Positions 1 to 8,205 of a DNA stretch of 45,338 bases are shown piece after piece. The position numbers were made by a program, and so were the translations under genes. The stretch is from an uncultured Bacteroidales bacterium. Its GTDB lineage: Bacteria > Bacteroidota > Bacteroidia > Bacteroidales > FEN-979. The stretch spans positions 1 to 45,338 of the forward strand of contig CAIKNA010000030.1 of the NCBI GenBank assembly GCA_903828645.1, read 5' to 3'. The notes beneath the pieces are model-generated. The model was not told where the DNA came from, searched no databases, and saw nothing but the letters and a program-made list of their open reading frames with translations. Within the stretch, counting starts at the first letter, position 1, and every line of letters starts with the position of its first letter.

Positions 1-1077
1 AATGACCAGGATGCGGCAGATGCCCGATGCACTGGCCATCTCTTTCCCATAGATGATGGTCACTACGAAAGGTGCTATGCAGATCAATACCGCCCCAAGC
101 GGGATTTGCATGAACCAGGAAGTCCTGATGTAGTTTACGACGGATTGAAAATAGATATCTGCTCCATCATTGCTTTTTTTTGAAAAGTGAGGGAGCCCGG
201 CCGATGCAACGGATGAAGAGAGAACAGGAAGAATAAATGCGATCTGCCGTGCGACTCCAAGATCAGCAACTGCAGCCCATTGTTTGCCCCCTTTGGCCAG
301 GAGAAACTGCCCGCCCCAGTCTGCCCCCATCTGAACCAGTGATAACAGGATCAACGGCAGGGAAAGCCGGACCACCCTGGAAATATATTCTTTATCGGTT
401 TTTATCAGTGCGATCCCGTCACTGAAATGCCATTTGACCTGATGGTCGCTGATTCTCCACAATAAAACCAGGAAAATGAATGCGGTGAGGACATATGCTG
501 CAATGGCTCCCCACAGTCCGTAAAAAATAACAAGGCTAACGCACAAACCGATGTTTGCAAATGCTTTTCCAAGATAGGCAAAGAAAGTGCGGTCAAACAA
601 TTCATATCCCTGGATTACCGCCGAAAATACAGCTGAAAGGGTTATCAGTCCCGCCCAGGGGCCAATAATCTTTATGACATTGGCAGATATGCGATGACCC
701 GGATCGAGAAAAAGAGCAACCTGCCGGTTAAAAAAGAGGGTTGCCAGGATGATCACGAACCCGACAATCAGGCACCAGAAAATTCCGACGGCCAGCAGCC
801 CGGGGATCTTACGGCTCTCATTTTTTCTGTTCCGGGAGACCTCGCTGATGAAAATATTTGCAGGCCCGCTGATGATGGTGTTGGCCAGGAGGTTAAGGGT
901 TGTAATGATAAAGATAAACACCCCGTAGTTTTCCTTATCCATCAACCGGGCAAGTATGACAAGTGCAAGAAGGGCTGAAAAACGGTCAACCATCCCGGAC
1001 CCGAGCGACCAGAATGAATTTTTTACAAGTGAATTTGTCTTAAAAAGATTCGGAAATGCAAAAGAGCCGATTTTCAT
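1..1077 (-). CDS. Wzx-type polysaccharide flippase, C-terminus beyond the window
   Basis: From the ATG at 1077 the frame is open for 359 codons to the window edge. It encodes a very hydrophobic, multi-spanning protein with charged loops; the N-terminal part includes VDRFSALLALVILARLMDKE and later AGLITLSAVFSAVIQGYE. This is the pattern of MOP-superfamily oligosaccharide flippases (PST/Wzx), which move undecaprenyl-linked repeat units across the inner membrane. The start codon shares ATGA with the stop of the upstream polymerase/ligase gene, so the two are probably translationally coupled. The position at the end of a nucleotide-sugar operon fits this role. The substrate cannot be read from sequence. 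The missing part should be roughly 80-150 residues. Confidence 0.85.
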   Translation of the reverse strand, partial: MKIGSFAFPNLFKTNSLVKNSFWSLGSGMVDRFSALLALVILARLMDKENYGVFIFIITTLNLLANTIISGPANIFISEVSRNRKNESRKIPGLLAVGIFWCLIVGFVIILATLFFNRQVALFLDPGHRISANVIKIIGPWAGLITLSAVFSAVIQGYELFDRTFFAYLGKAFANIGLCVSLVIFYGLWGAIAAYVLTAFIFLVLLWRISDHQVKWHFSDGIALIKTDKEYISRVVRLSLPLILLSLVQMGADWGGQFLLAKGGKQWAAVADLGVARQIAFILPVLSSSVASAGLPHFSKKSNDGADIYFQSVVNYIRTSWFMQIPLGAVLICIAPFVVTIIYGKEMASASGICRILVI

Positions 1078-2489
1078 ATTTCGTTCCCATCCATGATGAC
1101 TTGCTGTTCACTCCTGAAATAGATCAGCCAGACCAGGGCCATGAAAATCCAGAAAACTTTCCAGGATTGAGCGCTGAATGACATGAATGACACAAAAATC
1201 AAAATCCCGACAAGGGTATAGGCCAGGTAATCGGGGTGGAAAAAAATCCGGTAACGTTTAGCAAAGGGATAAAAACAGAACAGGATAAACAGGATGCTTT
1301 CCGGCAACCCCGCCAGGGATCCCACTTCGATATAGGTGTTGTGGGCAACGAAATCACCAAATTTCCCTCGCCCGTAAGAAGAAAACAGCCAGGTAGCGTC
1401 CTTTGGCGAACCGGAAAGCGGGTACTCGGCAATTATCTTCATATGGCTGAGCCAGATCGAGCTTCTCCCCCCCACCATGCTTCCATTGGTACTCATGCTG
1501 CTCTCTTTGTCGCTGATTCTCTCCATCGCAATCAGGTAGCGATTGAAGTTAACGTTCGTAGTAATATACGTGATTGTCGTAATCAGCATGATTAAAATTA
1601 AAACCAGCACAGCCCGGATTCTCGATTTTATGACCAGAACGGGCTCCTTGAGAACAGAAATATATAAAAAAATAAGCATGGCTGCAAACCCAATAGATGT
1701 TGTAATGATCGCTGAACGGGATGCCGTACTTATCAGGGGAGGTATCCCAATAAAAAAAACAATAATAACCGATAATAAAGCTTTAATAAGCCCCACCCTT
1801 TGAGTTTGTGTGCCATCCCAGTTATTTTTAGCGGAAAGATAAGTGGCTGTGGCAAACATATATCCAATGACACCGATCGGCAGCATGATCCCGACCATGT
1901 TGGCATCGCCCTTTCCACTGCCGATGCGCTCCACGTTCCTAACGGCATCTCCTTCGTATTGAATAAGTTCGACAGGCAACCCCACGCGCAGGAACCAGTA
2001 GCCTACAATGCTGATGAAAGATGAAAGGCAGATGACGATCAAGTAATTGTTTAACGTGTAGCGGTCGTCATTGGCGTAAACAATGGCTATGATAAAAAAA
2101 AATGCACCTGTGAGAACAGGAATGAATTTAATCCAGGTCCCGTTAAAAATTGTCATTAAAATTCCCCAGAGAAGAAAAAGGATCAGCACCGCCGGAATCT
2201 TAAACCCCTTTTGAACAAGTGCAGGCCAGCCATTTACAGGCAATGTGACAATCCAGCAGATAACTCCGAGCTGGGCAAGCGTGAGTGAAATGCCTTTTGG
2301 ATCAGGGGCCATTTGTGATCCCACGGCAAATACAAAGAAAGCAACTGAATTAAAACAGGAAACCAGGGCAAGGAAGATAGATAAATAGACTCCATAGGTC
2401 GTTTGAACCGGTGAAAAATGCAACATGGTCAACCCTGAAAACACCACAATGGCTAAGAAATATTTCTTTAGAAAGGAAGCCTGGTTCAT
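1074..2489 (-). CDS. O-antigen polymerase/ligase family membrane protein (Wzy/WaaL-like)
   Basis: The 471-residue protein has about a dozen hydrophobic segments and a long soluble loop at about residues 325-390 that contains GGRSSIW and the VAHNTYIEVGSLAGLPE stretch. That loop is the Wzy_C/O-antigen ligase signature, with the conserved His in HNTYIE. Such proteins polymerise repeat units or attach glycan to lipid A or another acceptor in the periplasm. Sequence alone does not separate polymerase from ligase. Lying beside the flippase, it may be the polymerase. The start is 9 bp after the end of capG and its stop overlaps the flippase start by 4 bp. Confidence 0.85.
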   Translation of the reverse strand: MNQASFLKKYFLAIVVFSGLTMLHFSPVQTTYGVYLSIFLALVSCFNSVAFFVFAVGSQMAPDPKGISLTLAQLGVICWIVTLPVNGWPALVQKGFKIPAVLILFLLWGILMTIFNGTWIKFIPVLTGAFFFIIAIVYANDDRYTLNNYLIVICLSSFISIVGYWFLRVGLPVELIQYEGDAVRNVERIGSGKGDANMVGIMLPIGVIGYMFATATYLSAKNNWDGTQTQRVGLIKALLSVIIVFFIGIPPLISTASRSAIITTSIGFAAMLIFLYISVLKEPVLVIKSRIRAVLVLILIMLITTITYITTNVNFNRYLIAMERISDKESSMSTNGSMVGGRSSIWLSHMKIIAEYPLSGSPKDATWLFSSYGRGKFGDFVAHNTYIEVGSLAGLPESILFILFCFYPFAKRYRIFFHPDYLAYTLVGILIFVSFMSFSAQSWKVFWIFMALVWLIYFRSEQQVIMDGNEI

Positions 2490-2498
2490 TGAAAGTGG

Positions 2499-3632
2499 TT
2501 ATCGGATTCCATGCCACATGTTGCTGAGGCCGGTATTTCCCATGATGAGTTTCAGGGTCCGCCAGGAAGTATCGGCAATCAGGTAGTCGGGAGCGATCTG
2601 CTGATATGTTCGTAGCTGGTGTTCCTGAATGGCAAGTGATACGGCATCCAGCACCCGCAGGGGCTCAAACCCGGTGAGGATGATCGTGCCGGCGTCCTGC
2701 GCCTCAGGACGTTCCATCGACTGGCGCAGTGAAATTGCCGGGAAGGAGAGGATGGATGACTCTTCCGAAATGGTGCCGCTGTCGGACAGGGTGCAAAGGG
2801 CATGCTGCTGTAAAAATATATAATCCAGGAAACCGAACGGTTTCAGGAACCGGATCCTTGGATCGGGCTGGAAGTCAGCCAGGTTTTCCAGTTTCTTACG
2901 GGTACGCGGGTGTGTGGAAACGATCACCGGCAGGTCATAATCGGCTGCAAGCCTGTTGAGGATGTTCAAGATTTTTTCGAGGTTGCCGGGATGATCCACA
3001 TTCTCTTCCCGGTGAGTGCTGACCAGGAAATATCCACCTTTTGTAACAGACAGCCGGGAAAGGATATCCGATTTGGCAATCCCTGGCCGGTAATAATCGA
3101 GCACCTCTTTCATCGGCGAGCCGGTAAGATATATCCGTCTGTGCGGCAGCCCTTCAGAAAGCAGGTGCCGGCGGGCATGTTCAGTGTAAACCAGGTTGAA
3201 ATCGGAGATATGGTCTATGACCCGCCGGTTGATCTCTTCCGGTACATTGAAATCGAAACTCCGGTTCCCGGCCTCCATGTGGAAGATGGGGATGTGCATC
3301 CGTTTGGCCATGTATGCTGACAGGCACGAGTTCGTGTCACCAAGCACAAGCAGTGCATCTGGTTTTTCCTCCTTCATCACCGTTTCAGACTTCCGGATGA
3401 TATCCCCTACTGCCGCCCCCAGCGAAGAGGTATCAATGTTCATAAAATGATCTGGCTTTCGCAGCTCAAGCTCTGTAAAAAACACTTCATTGAGTTCATA
3501 ATCGTAGTTCTGACCGGTGTGGACGATAACCTGGTTCAGATGTTCATCAAGCAGCGACATGGTCCGCGAAAGCCTGATGATTTCGGGGCGGGTCCCGATG
3601 ACCGTCATCACTTTGAGTATCGACTTTTTCAT
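2499..3632 (-). CDS. capG: UDP-N-acetyl-L-fucosamine synthase (CapG-like 2-epimerase)
   Basis: The 377-residue protein is a non-hydrolysing UDP-HexNAc 2-epimerase of the WecB fold. Visible motifs are TVIGTRPE at the N-terminus, the acidic residue in LVLGDTNS, HMEAGNRSFD, PEEINRRVIDH and the catalytic-type His in STHREEN, followed by a SGTISEESS nucleotide-binding segment. It directly follows capE and capF, with a 2-bp gap to capF. This is the three-gene order used to make UDP-L-FucNAc in Staphylococcus aureus capsule (CapE/F/G) and E. coli FnlABC. By context it performs the last C2 epimerisation to UDP-L-FucNAc. Without that context WecB (UDP-ManNAc) would be an equal reading. Confidence 0.88.
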   Translation of the reverse strand: MKKSILKVMTVIGTRPEIIRLSRTMSLLDEHLNQVIVHTGQNYDYELNEVFFTELELRKPDHFMNIDTSSLGAAVGDIIRKSETVMKEEKPDALLVLGDTNSCLSAYMAKRMHIPIFHMEAGNRSFDFNVPEEINRRVIDHISDFNLVYTEHARRHLLSEGLPHRRIYLTGSPMKEVLDYYRPGIAKSDILSRLSVTKGGYFLVSTHREENVDHPGNLEKILNILNRLAADYDLPVIVSTHPRTRKKLENLADFQPDPRIRFLKPFGFLDYIFLQQHALCTLSDSGTISEESSILSFPAISLRQSMERPEAQDAGTIILTGFEPLRVLDAVSLAIQEHQLRTYQQIAPDYLIADTSWRTLKLIMGNTGLSNMWHGIR

Positions 3633-3634
3633 GA

Positions 3635-4807
3635 TCAGACTTTTTCAAAATAGGTGTCAGGATCACTGACATCGAAATGTTCATTGATCCAGAAAATGGT
3701 ATAAAGTTCCTCTTCACCGGTATTCCTGATGTTGTGCGTGTACCACACAGGCATATCCACAAACGATGGATGATCTCCGTCAAGTTCGAAGGATAGTATT
3801 TCGCCGGTCCCGATTCTTCTAAATTCAATCAAAGCTTTGCCTTTTATCACAGCAAACCGTTCGGCTTTACGGGTATGGAAATGGTTGCCGCGGGTAATTC
3901 CGGGGAGGGTGGTCGAAAATGAAACCTGCCCTCCGCTGTTCAGTTTCACCGTTTCCACAAAACTACCTCGCTGATCGGTATTTAATTTCAGTTTGAAAGG
4001 GAAGAAGTTTTTGTGGTCGATGTAGCAAAGGAAGGTGCTGAATAAATTCCTTTTAAAAGGATCGTCCAAGGCAGGAATTTCCCCTTTTTCGAAATAGTTT
4101 GCCTTGTACGATTCAAGGATGTTCAGGATTACACTGACTTTTGCCTGCGCAGTGTGTTGCAGTTGTATGGTTTCGATGACCAACTCGCTTTTACGGTGCC
4201 TGTTTGTCTCTTCAATCTGTTTGACAAATTGTTGCACTACTTCGGACACGTAGATCAATTTCAGTTCTCCGTCCACATCGATGCGGGGCTGCTCGTTGTG
4301 TGTAAGCTGGTGACAAAATGTTGCTACCACAGAATTGTAATAGGGGTTGCCAAAAGGACCGTATACGTTTGGAATGATGAACCCGGTGACTTGAGCTGAG
4401 TTTTCAGCCGCCCAGGCTTCCAGCAACTCCCTTCCCTTTTTCTTTGATCTTCCATAATGATTATCACGTTCTTCCTGCGTGGAGGAGGCGAACAGCACAT
4501 GGGGCCTTTTATGAGTGTTCTCCAGAGCATCGATCAGTTGTGTTACCAATCTGATGTTGGTTTGGTAGATTACTTCGGGATCGTTGTGACGGTTTAGGGC
4601 TGCCAGGTGAACAATGACATCACAGCCTGAAACCCAGTTGCGGAGGGTTTCCGCCGAATTGAAAAACTCATCGGCAAAAGGTCGGGTCTCGAACTTTTCA
4701 GGGAAGAGGTTGAGCCAGTTGAACAGGTGGCTGCCCATAAACCCGGCCTGGCCGGTAATGCCGATACGCAACCGGGAGACTGTTGGGGATGAAGGATGAC
4801 TGGTCAT
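3635..4807 (-). CDS. capF: bifunctional UDP-sugar epimerase/reductase CapF-like (SDR + cupin)
   Basis: At 390 residues it matches the CapF/FnlB architecture. An N-terminal short-chain dehydrogenase domain (GITGQAGFMGSHL at about 17-29, VHLAALNRH, YGRSKKKGREL as the YxxxK region) is joined to a C-terminal cupin (GNHFHTRKAERFAVIKGKAL at about 308-327, metal-binding His residues). In the known pathway the cupin domain epimerises C3 of the CapE product and the SDR domain reduces C4 with NADPH, giving UDP-6-deoxy-L-talNAc. It is 5 bp from capE and 2 bp from capG. The first residues, rich in Ser and Pro, are not conserved-looking, so the start could lie slightly downstream. Confidence 0.92.
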   Translation of the reverse strand: MTSHPSSPTVSRLRIGITGQAGFMGSHLFNWLNLFPEKFETRPFADEFFNSAETLRNWVSGCDVIVHLAALNRHNDPEVIYQTNIRLVTQLIDALENTHKRPHVLFASSTQEERDNHYGRSKKKGRELLEAWAAENSAQVTGFIIPNVYGPFGNPYYNSVVATFCHQLTHNEQPRIDVDGELKLIYVSEVVQQFVKQIEETNRHRKSELVIETIQLQHTAQAKVSVILNILESYKANYFEKGEIPALDDPFKRNLFSTFLCYIDHKNFFPFKLKLNTDQRGSFVETVKLNSGGQVSFSTTLPGITRGNHFHTRKAERFAVIKGKALIEFRRIGTGEILSFELDGDHPSFVDMPVWYTHNIRNTGEEELYTIFWINEHFDVSDPDTYFEKV

Positions 4808-4812
4808 GAATT

Positions 4813-5847
4813 TTAGCCGGGGATTCCGGATGACTGGTTTGTAGATATTTCGGTTCGGATCGTGTCGAGCTTAAGGAGCATTGATTTTGTCTCCTCAATA
4901 CTTAGCTGGCGGGTATTGTCAGAATGATACTCTTCCATGACTGAGACCTTCGATTCGCCCTCGGTAAAATATTTCCCGTAATTCAGGTCACGGGTATCCG
5001 CCGGGATGCGAAAATATTCTCCCAGGTCTTCTGCTTTGGCCATCTCTTCTCGGTTCACGAGGGTCTCGTATTTTTTCTCACCATGGCGGGTTCCGATGAT
5101 ACGTACCTCGTGTCCCGCTTTGTAAAGGCCGATGAGGGCATCTGCAAGGATACGGATGGTTGAAGCAGGGGCTTTCTGTACGAACATATCCCCGTTCCGG
5201 CCATATTTAAAGGCATAGATCACAAGGTCAACCGCATCCTCAAGGGTCATCATGAAACGGGTCATCCCTGGATCGGTAATCGTTAGCGGCAATCCTGCTT
5301 TTATCTGTCCGATGAAGAGGGGGATGACCGAACCGCGCGAAGCCATCACGTTGCCATAGCGTGTTCCGCAAAGTACAGTGCCTGTTCCGTCGAGGTTGCG
5401 TGATTTGGCAATCATCACCTTTTCACTCATTGCCTTGGAAATTCCCATGGCATTTACCGGGTAGACGGCCTTGTCGGTACTGAGCACAATTACCTTTGCA
5501 ACACGGTGCAGGATTGCCGAATCGATTACGTTTTCACAGCCGATCACGTTCGTACGGATCGCCTCCATGGGGAAGAATTCACAGGAGGGAACCTGTTTCA
5601 GCGCTGCTGCATGAAACACAAAATCGACTCCCTTCATGGCATTGTCCACACTGCCCCGGTCGCGCACGTCGCCGATGTAGTAGCGGATCTTCGCATCCTT
5701 GTAATGCTGCCGCATGTCATCCTGCTTTTTCTCATCCCGGCTGAAAATACGGATCTCCCGGATGCCGGTAGCAAGATACCTGTTCAGCACAGCATTGCCG
5801 AATGATCCCGTTCCACCTGTAATCAATAAAACTTTGCCCGTGAACAT
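4813..5847 (-). CDS. capE: UDP-GlcNAc 4,6-dehydratase/5-epimerase CapE-like
   Basis: The first enzyme of UDP-L-FucNAc synthesis, an extended SDR. The Rossmann motif GGTGSFGNA is near residue 10 and the catalytic stretch reads MGISKAMSEK, with Met in place of the usual Tyr of YxxxK, as is typical of the FlaA1/CapE class. A longer frame opens upstream at 5946, but the 33 extra residues lie over the end of fcl and look unlike the family. The ATG at 5847 gives 344 residues, close to the length of S. aureus CapE as I recall it, and leaves a 16-bp gap after fcl. The C-terminal part with GTRHGEKKYETLVNREE is typical of the family. Confidence 0.92.
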   Translation of the reverse strand: MFTGKVLLITGGTGSFGNAVLNRYLATGIREIRIFSRDEKKQDDMRQHYKDAKIRYYIGDVRDRGSVDNAMKGVDFVFHAAALKQVPSCEFFPMEAIRTNVIGCENVIDSAILHRVAKVIVLSTDKAVYPVNAMGISKAMSEKVMIAKSRNLDGTGTVLCGTRYGNVMASRGSVIPLFIGQIKAGLPLTITDPGMTRFMMTLEDAVDLVIYAFKYGRNGDMFVQKAPASTIRILADALIGLYKAGHEVRIIGTRHGEKKYETLVNREEMAKAEDLGEYFRIPADTRDLNYGKYFTEGESKVSVMEEYHSDNTRQLSIEETKSMLLKLDTIRTEISTNQSSGIPG

Positions 5848-5863
5848 GCTGTGATTTTTTTCG

Positions 5864-6988
5864 TTATTGGGTTTGTTGGAGATATTGGTTGTAAACCCTG
5901 CTGATTCCCTCTTCAAGGGATAAGAAAGCAGTAACTCCCAGGGCACGCAACTTGCTTACGTCCAGAAGTTTTTTCAGCGTTCCGTCCGGCTTGGTGCTGT
6001 CCCAATGGATTTCGCCTGTGAATCCGACCACTGATTTGATCAGGGCCGCAATTTCTTCAATGGTCTGGTCCTCACCGGTGCCGATGTTTAGAAATGCGGT
6101 GACAGGTGATGCGTGACGAGTAACAAGTTCTTCAACATTTAATTCCTCCAGCACTTTAACACATGCGGATGCCATGTCGTCGACGTGCATGAATTCACGA
6201 TAAACCCGGCCGGTGCCCCAGAGGGTGAGCGTGACGCTTGACGCTTGACTGGCAAGGGGGGATTCGGAATTGCTCCCGGTGTCAAGGCATATCCCGTATT
6301 TTTTCAGGATTGTCAGAAATTCATCCTTCGAAGAGTTTCCACTGACACCTTCGATGGGGCGGTTGTGAAGGTCCTTTCGGATTCCCTCCCAATTGCCTGC
6401 TTCCAGGCATTTAGCCAGGTGCATCTTCCGGATGATCGCAGGAAGGACGTGCGAGGTTTCAAGGTTGTAGTTATCGTTTGGTCCGTAAAGGTTGGTAGGC
6501 ATCACCGAGATGAAGTTGCATCCGTATTGGCGGAAATAGCTTTCACACAATTTGATCCCGGCAATCTTGGCAATGGCATAAGGCTCATTGGTCTGTTCAA
6601 GTTCACCAGTGAGCAGGTATTCCTCTTTCAGAGGCTGAGGGGCATCTTTTGGGTAAATGCAGGAGCTCCCGAGAAACAACAATTTCTTTACCCCATGCAG
6701 GTAAGCCTGGTGTATGATGTTGGCCTCGATCATCAGGTTTTCGTAAATAAACTGGGCACGGTAAATGTTGTTGGCCATGATTCCGCCGACTTTAGCCGCT
6801 GCGAGGACAATATATTCCGGATTCTCCTTTTCAAAAAAGTCTGCAACAGCCTGCTGGCTGGTAAGATCCAATTCTTCCAGCGTACGGCCGATGATATTCG
6901 CAAATCCTTTCTCACGAAGTCTCCTCGTAATTGCCGATCCGACCATCCCGGTATGCCCGGCAATGTATATTTTCGATTTTTTTTCCAT
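5864..6988 (-). CDS. fcl: GDP-L-fucose synthase, with two repeat-derived insertions
   Basis: Converts GDP-4-keto-6-deoxymannose to GDP-L-fucose by 3,5-epimerisation and NADPH reduction. Motifs: GHTGMVGSA at about 11-19, CIYPKDAPQPLKEEY, the catalytic NEPYAIAKIAG (YxxxK), and GTGRVYREFMHVDDMA. At 374 residues it is longer than most relatives. Part of the excess is the family's usual Bacteroidota insertion (RPIEGVSGNSSKDEF). Two further stretches, around residues 238-255 and 287-297, coincide with 7-bp repeat arrays at 6224-6251 and 6099-6126 and look added. The start ATG overlaps the gmd stop by one base (TAATG). It works directly after Gmd. Confidence 0.95.
   Translation of the reverse strand: MEKKSKIYIAGHTGMVGSAITRRLREKGFANIIGRTLEELDLTSQQAVADFFEKENPEYIVLAAAKVGGIMANNIYRAQFIYENLMIEANIIHQAYLHGVKKLLFLGSSCIYPKDAPQPLKEEYLLTGELEQTNEPYAIAKIAGIKLCESYFRQYGCNFISVMPTNLYGPNDNYNLETSHVLPAIIRKMHLAKCLEAGNWEGIRKDLHNRPIEGVSGNSSKDEFLTILKKYGICLDTGSNSESPLASQASSVTLTLWGTGRVYREFMHVDDMASACVKVLEELNVEELVTRHASPVTAFLNIGTGEDQTIEEIAALIKSVVGFTGEIHWDSTKPDGTLKKLLDVSKLRALGVTAFLSLEEGISRVYNQYLQQTQ
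6099..6126 (+). repeat. in-frame heptamer array inside fcl (first)
   Basis: Four 7-bp units: GTGACAG, GTGATGC, GTGACGA, GTAACAA. On the coding (minus) strand they encode about residues 288-297 of GDP-L-fucose synthase, in the stretch LVTRHASPVTAF before the conserved LNIGTGEDQT. Relatives of the enzyme as I recall them have a shorter link here, so the units look inserted without breaking the frame. Confidence 0.75.
6224..6251 (+). repeat. in-frame heptamer array inside fcl (second)
   Basis: Four 7-bp units: GGTGAGC, GTGACGC, TTGACGC, TTGACTG. They encode about residues 246-255 on the minus strand (ASQASSVTLTLW), just ahead of the conserved GTGRVYREF. Together with the adjoining Ser/Asn-rich stretch this is extra sequence beyond the usual family insertion. 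Confidence 0.72.
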
Positions 6989-8109
6989 TATTCGAAATAG
7001 TTGAGTGTGTTGAATCCGTTTTCTTTCAGGAACTTTTCCTTTTGCATCAGCCTGAAATCTGAGGCTACCATCTCGCTGATCAAGGTATCCAGGTCATATT
7101 CCGGGGTCCAGTTCAGTACGGTTCTTGCTTTAGAAGCATCACCGATGAGCAGTTCCACCTCCGTTGGTCTGAAATACCTGGGATCAATAGCCACAACTTC
7201 CTGTCCGACAAGCTTATTAAATTCTTCCCGTTCAGTGCCAATAACTATTCCCTTTTCGGCAGCATCGAACCCTGTGAATTCAACAGTCAGCCCGAGTTCC
7301 CTGAATGCTTTTCGTATAAATTCCCTTACCGCTGTAGTGATTCCGGTGGCAATAACATAATCATCGGGAGTATCATGCTGCAGAATCAGCCACATGGCCT
7401 TGATATAATCCTTTGCATGCCCCCAGTCGCGCTGGGAGGATAAATTCCCCATGTAGAGCTTGTCCTGCAGCCCCAATGCAATCCTGGCTATGGCCCTGGT
7501 TATCTTCCGGGTTACAAATGTTTCACCCCGGATGGGAGATTCATGGTTGAAGAGTATCCCATTGCATGCAAAGAGGTTGTAAGCTTCGCGGTAGTTTACC
7601 GTAATCCAGTAGGCATAGAGTTTTGCCACCCCATAGGGGCTTCTCGGATAAAAAGGGGTCTTCTCGGTTTGCGGGATTTCCTGTACTTTGCCATACAATT
7701 CCGAGGTGGAGGCCTGGTATATCCTGGTTTTTTCAATAAGTCCCAGCAGCCTTATCGCTTCCAGGATTCTCAACGTACCCGTACCGTCGGCATTGGCCGT
7801 ATATTCAGGAGTATCGAAACTGACCATCACATGGCTCATGGCAGCCAGGTTGTATATCTCATCGGGTTGCGTTTCCTGGATAACCCTGGTAACATTCAAC
7901 GAATCGGTAAGATCTCCATAATGTAAAAAAAAATTCTGATTTTTGGTATGCGGATCCTGGTATAAATGATCGATCCGGTCGGTATTAAACAATGAGGACC
8001 TTCTCTTTAAACCATGAACAATGTATCCCTTTTTAAGAAGGAATTCGGCCAGATAGGCGCCATCCTGCCCGGTGATGCCGGTGATGAGGGCTGTTTTTGG
8101 TGAAGTCAT
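6988..8109 (-). CDS. gmd: GDP-mannose 4,6-dehydratase
   Basis: The 373-residue extended SDR has [19 protein letters not shown] at the N-terminus (NADP binding), the [16 protein letters not shown] and [15 protein letters not shown] signatures, and the catalytic [10 protein letters not shown] (YxxxK). It makes GDP-4-keto-6-deoxy-D-mannose, which Fcl immediately downstream converts to GDP-L-fucose. The stop and the fcl start overlap by one base. A 96-bp gap filled by a 7-bp repeat array separates it from the dehydrogenase gene upstream in the operon. Length and motifs are normal. Confidence 0.97.
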   Translation of the reverse strand: MTSPKTALITGITGQDGAYLAEFLLKKGYIVHGLKRRSSLFNTDRIDHLYQDPHTKNQNFFLHYGDLTDSLNVTRVIQETQPDEIYNLAAMSHVMVSFDTPEYTANADGTGTLRILEAIRLLGLIEKTRIYQASTSELYGKVQEIPQTEKTPFYPRSPYGVAKLYAYWITVNYREAYNLFACNGILFNHESPIRGETFVTRKITRAIARIALGLQDKLYMGNLSSQRDWGHAKDYIKAMWLILQHDTPDDYVIATGITTAVREFIRKAFRELGLTVEFTGFDAAEKGIVIGTEREEFNKLVGQEVVAIDPRYFRPTEVELLIGDASKARTVLNWTPEYDLDTLISEMVASDFRLMQKEKFLKENGFNTLNYFE

Positions 8110-8139
8110 AGTGGAAATATTTGTGAATGATAAGAAATT

Positions 8140-8202
8140 TTGACACTTGATGAGTGACGCGTGACAGGTGACAGGTGACGCGTGACAGGTTACGCGTTAA
8201 GG
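8140..8202 (+). repeat. heptamer array, GTGACNN family, between the dehydrogenase gene and gmd
   Basis: Nine consecutive 7-bp units fill most of the 96-bp gap: TTGACAC, TTGATGA, GTGACGC, GTGACAG, GTGACAG, GTGACGC, GTGACAG, GTTACGC, GTTAAGG. The central five are near-identical and the ends decay. The array runs up to the stop codon of the dehydrogenase gene. It is the longest of the arrays of this type in the window. Confidence 0.9.
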
Positions 8203-8205
8203 GTT

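Noticed and set aside
5848-5946. N-terminal extension of CapE
   Set aside because: The 33 extra codons overlap the end of fcl and do not resemble the CapE N-terminus, which begins at 5847.
6245-7000. A 251-codon plus-strand frame
   Set aside because: It lies opposite fcl, whose motifs are intact; the frame is a shadow without a promoter or known motif.
8140-8202. Direct repeats as a possible CRISPR array
   Set aside because: Units are only 7 bp with no spacers and no cas genes in the window; they are tandem repeats.
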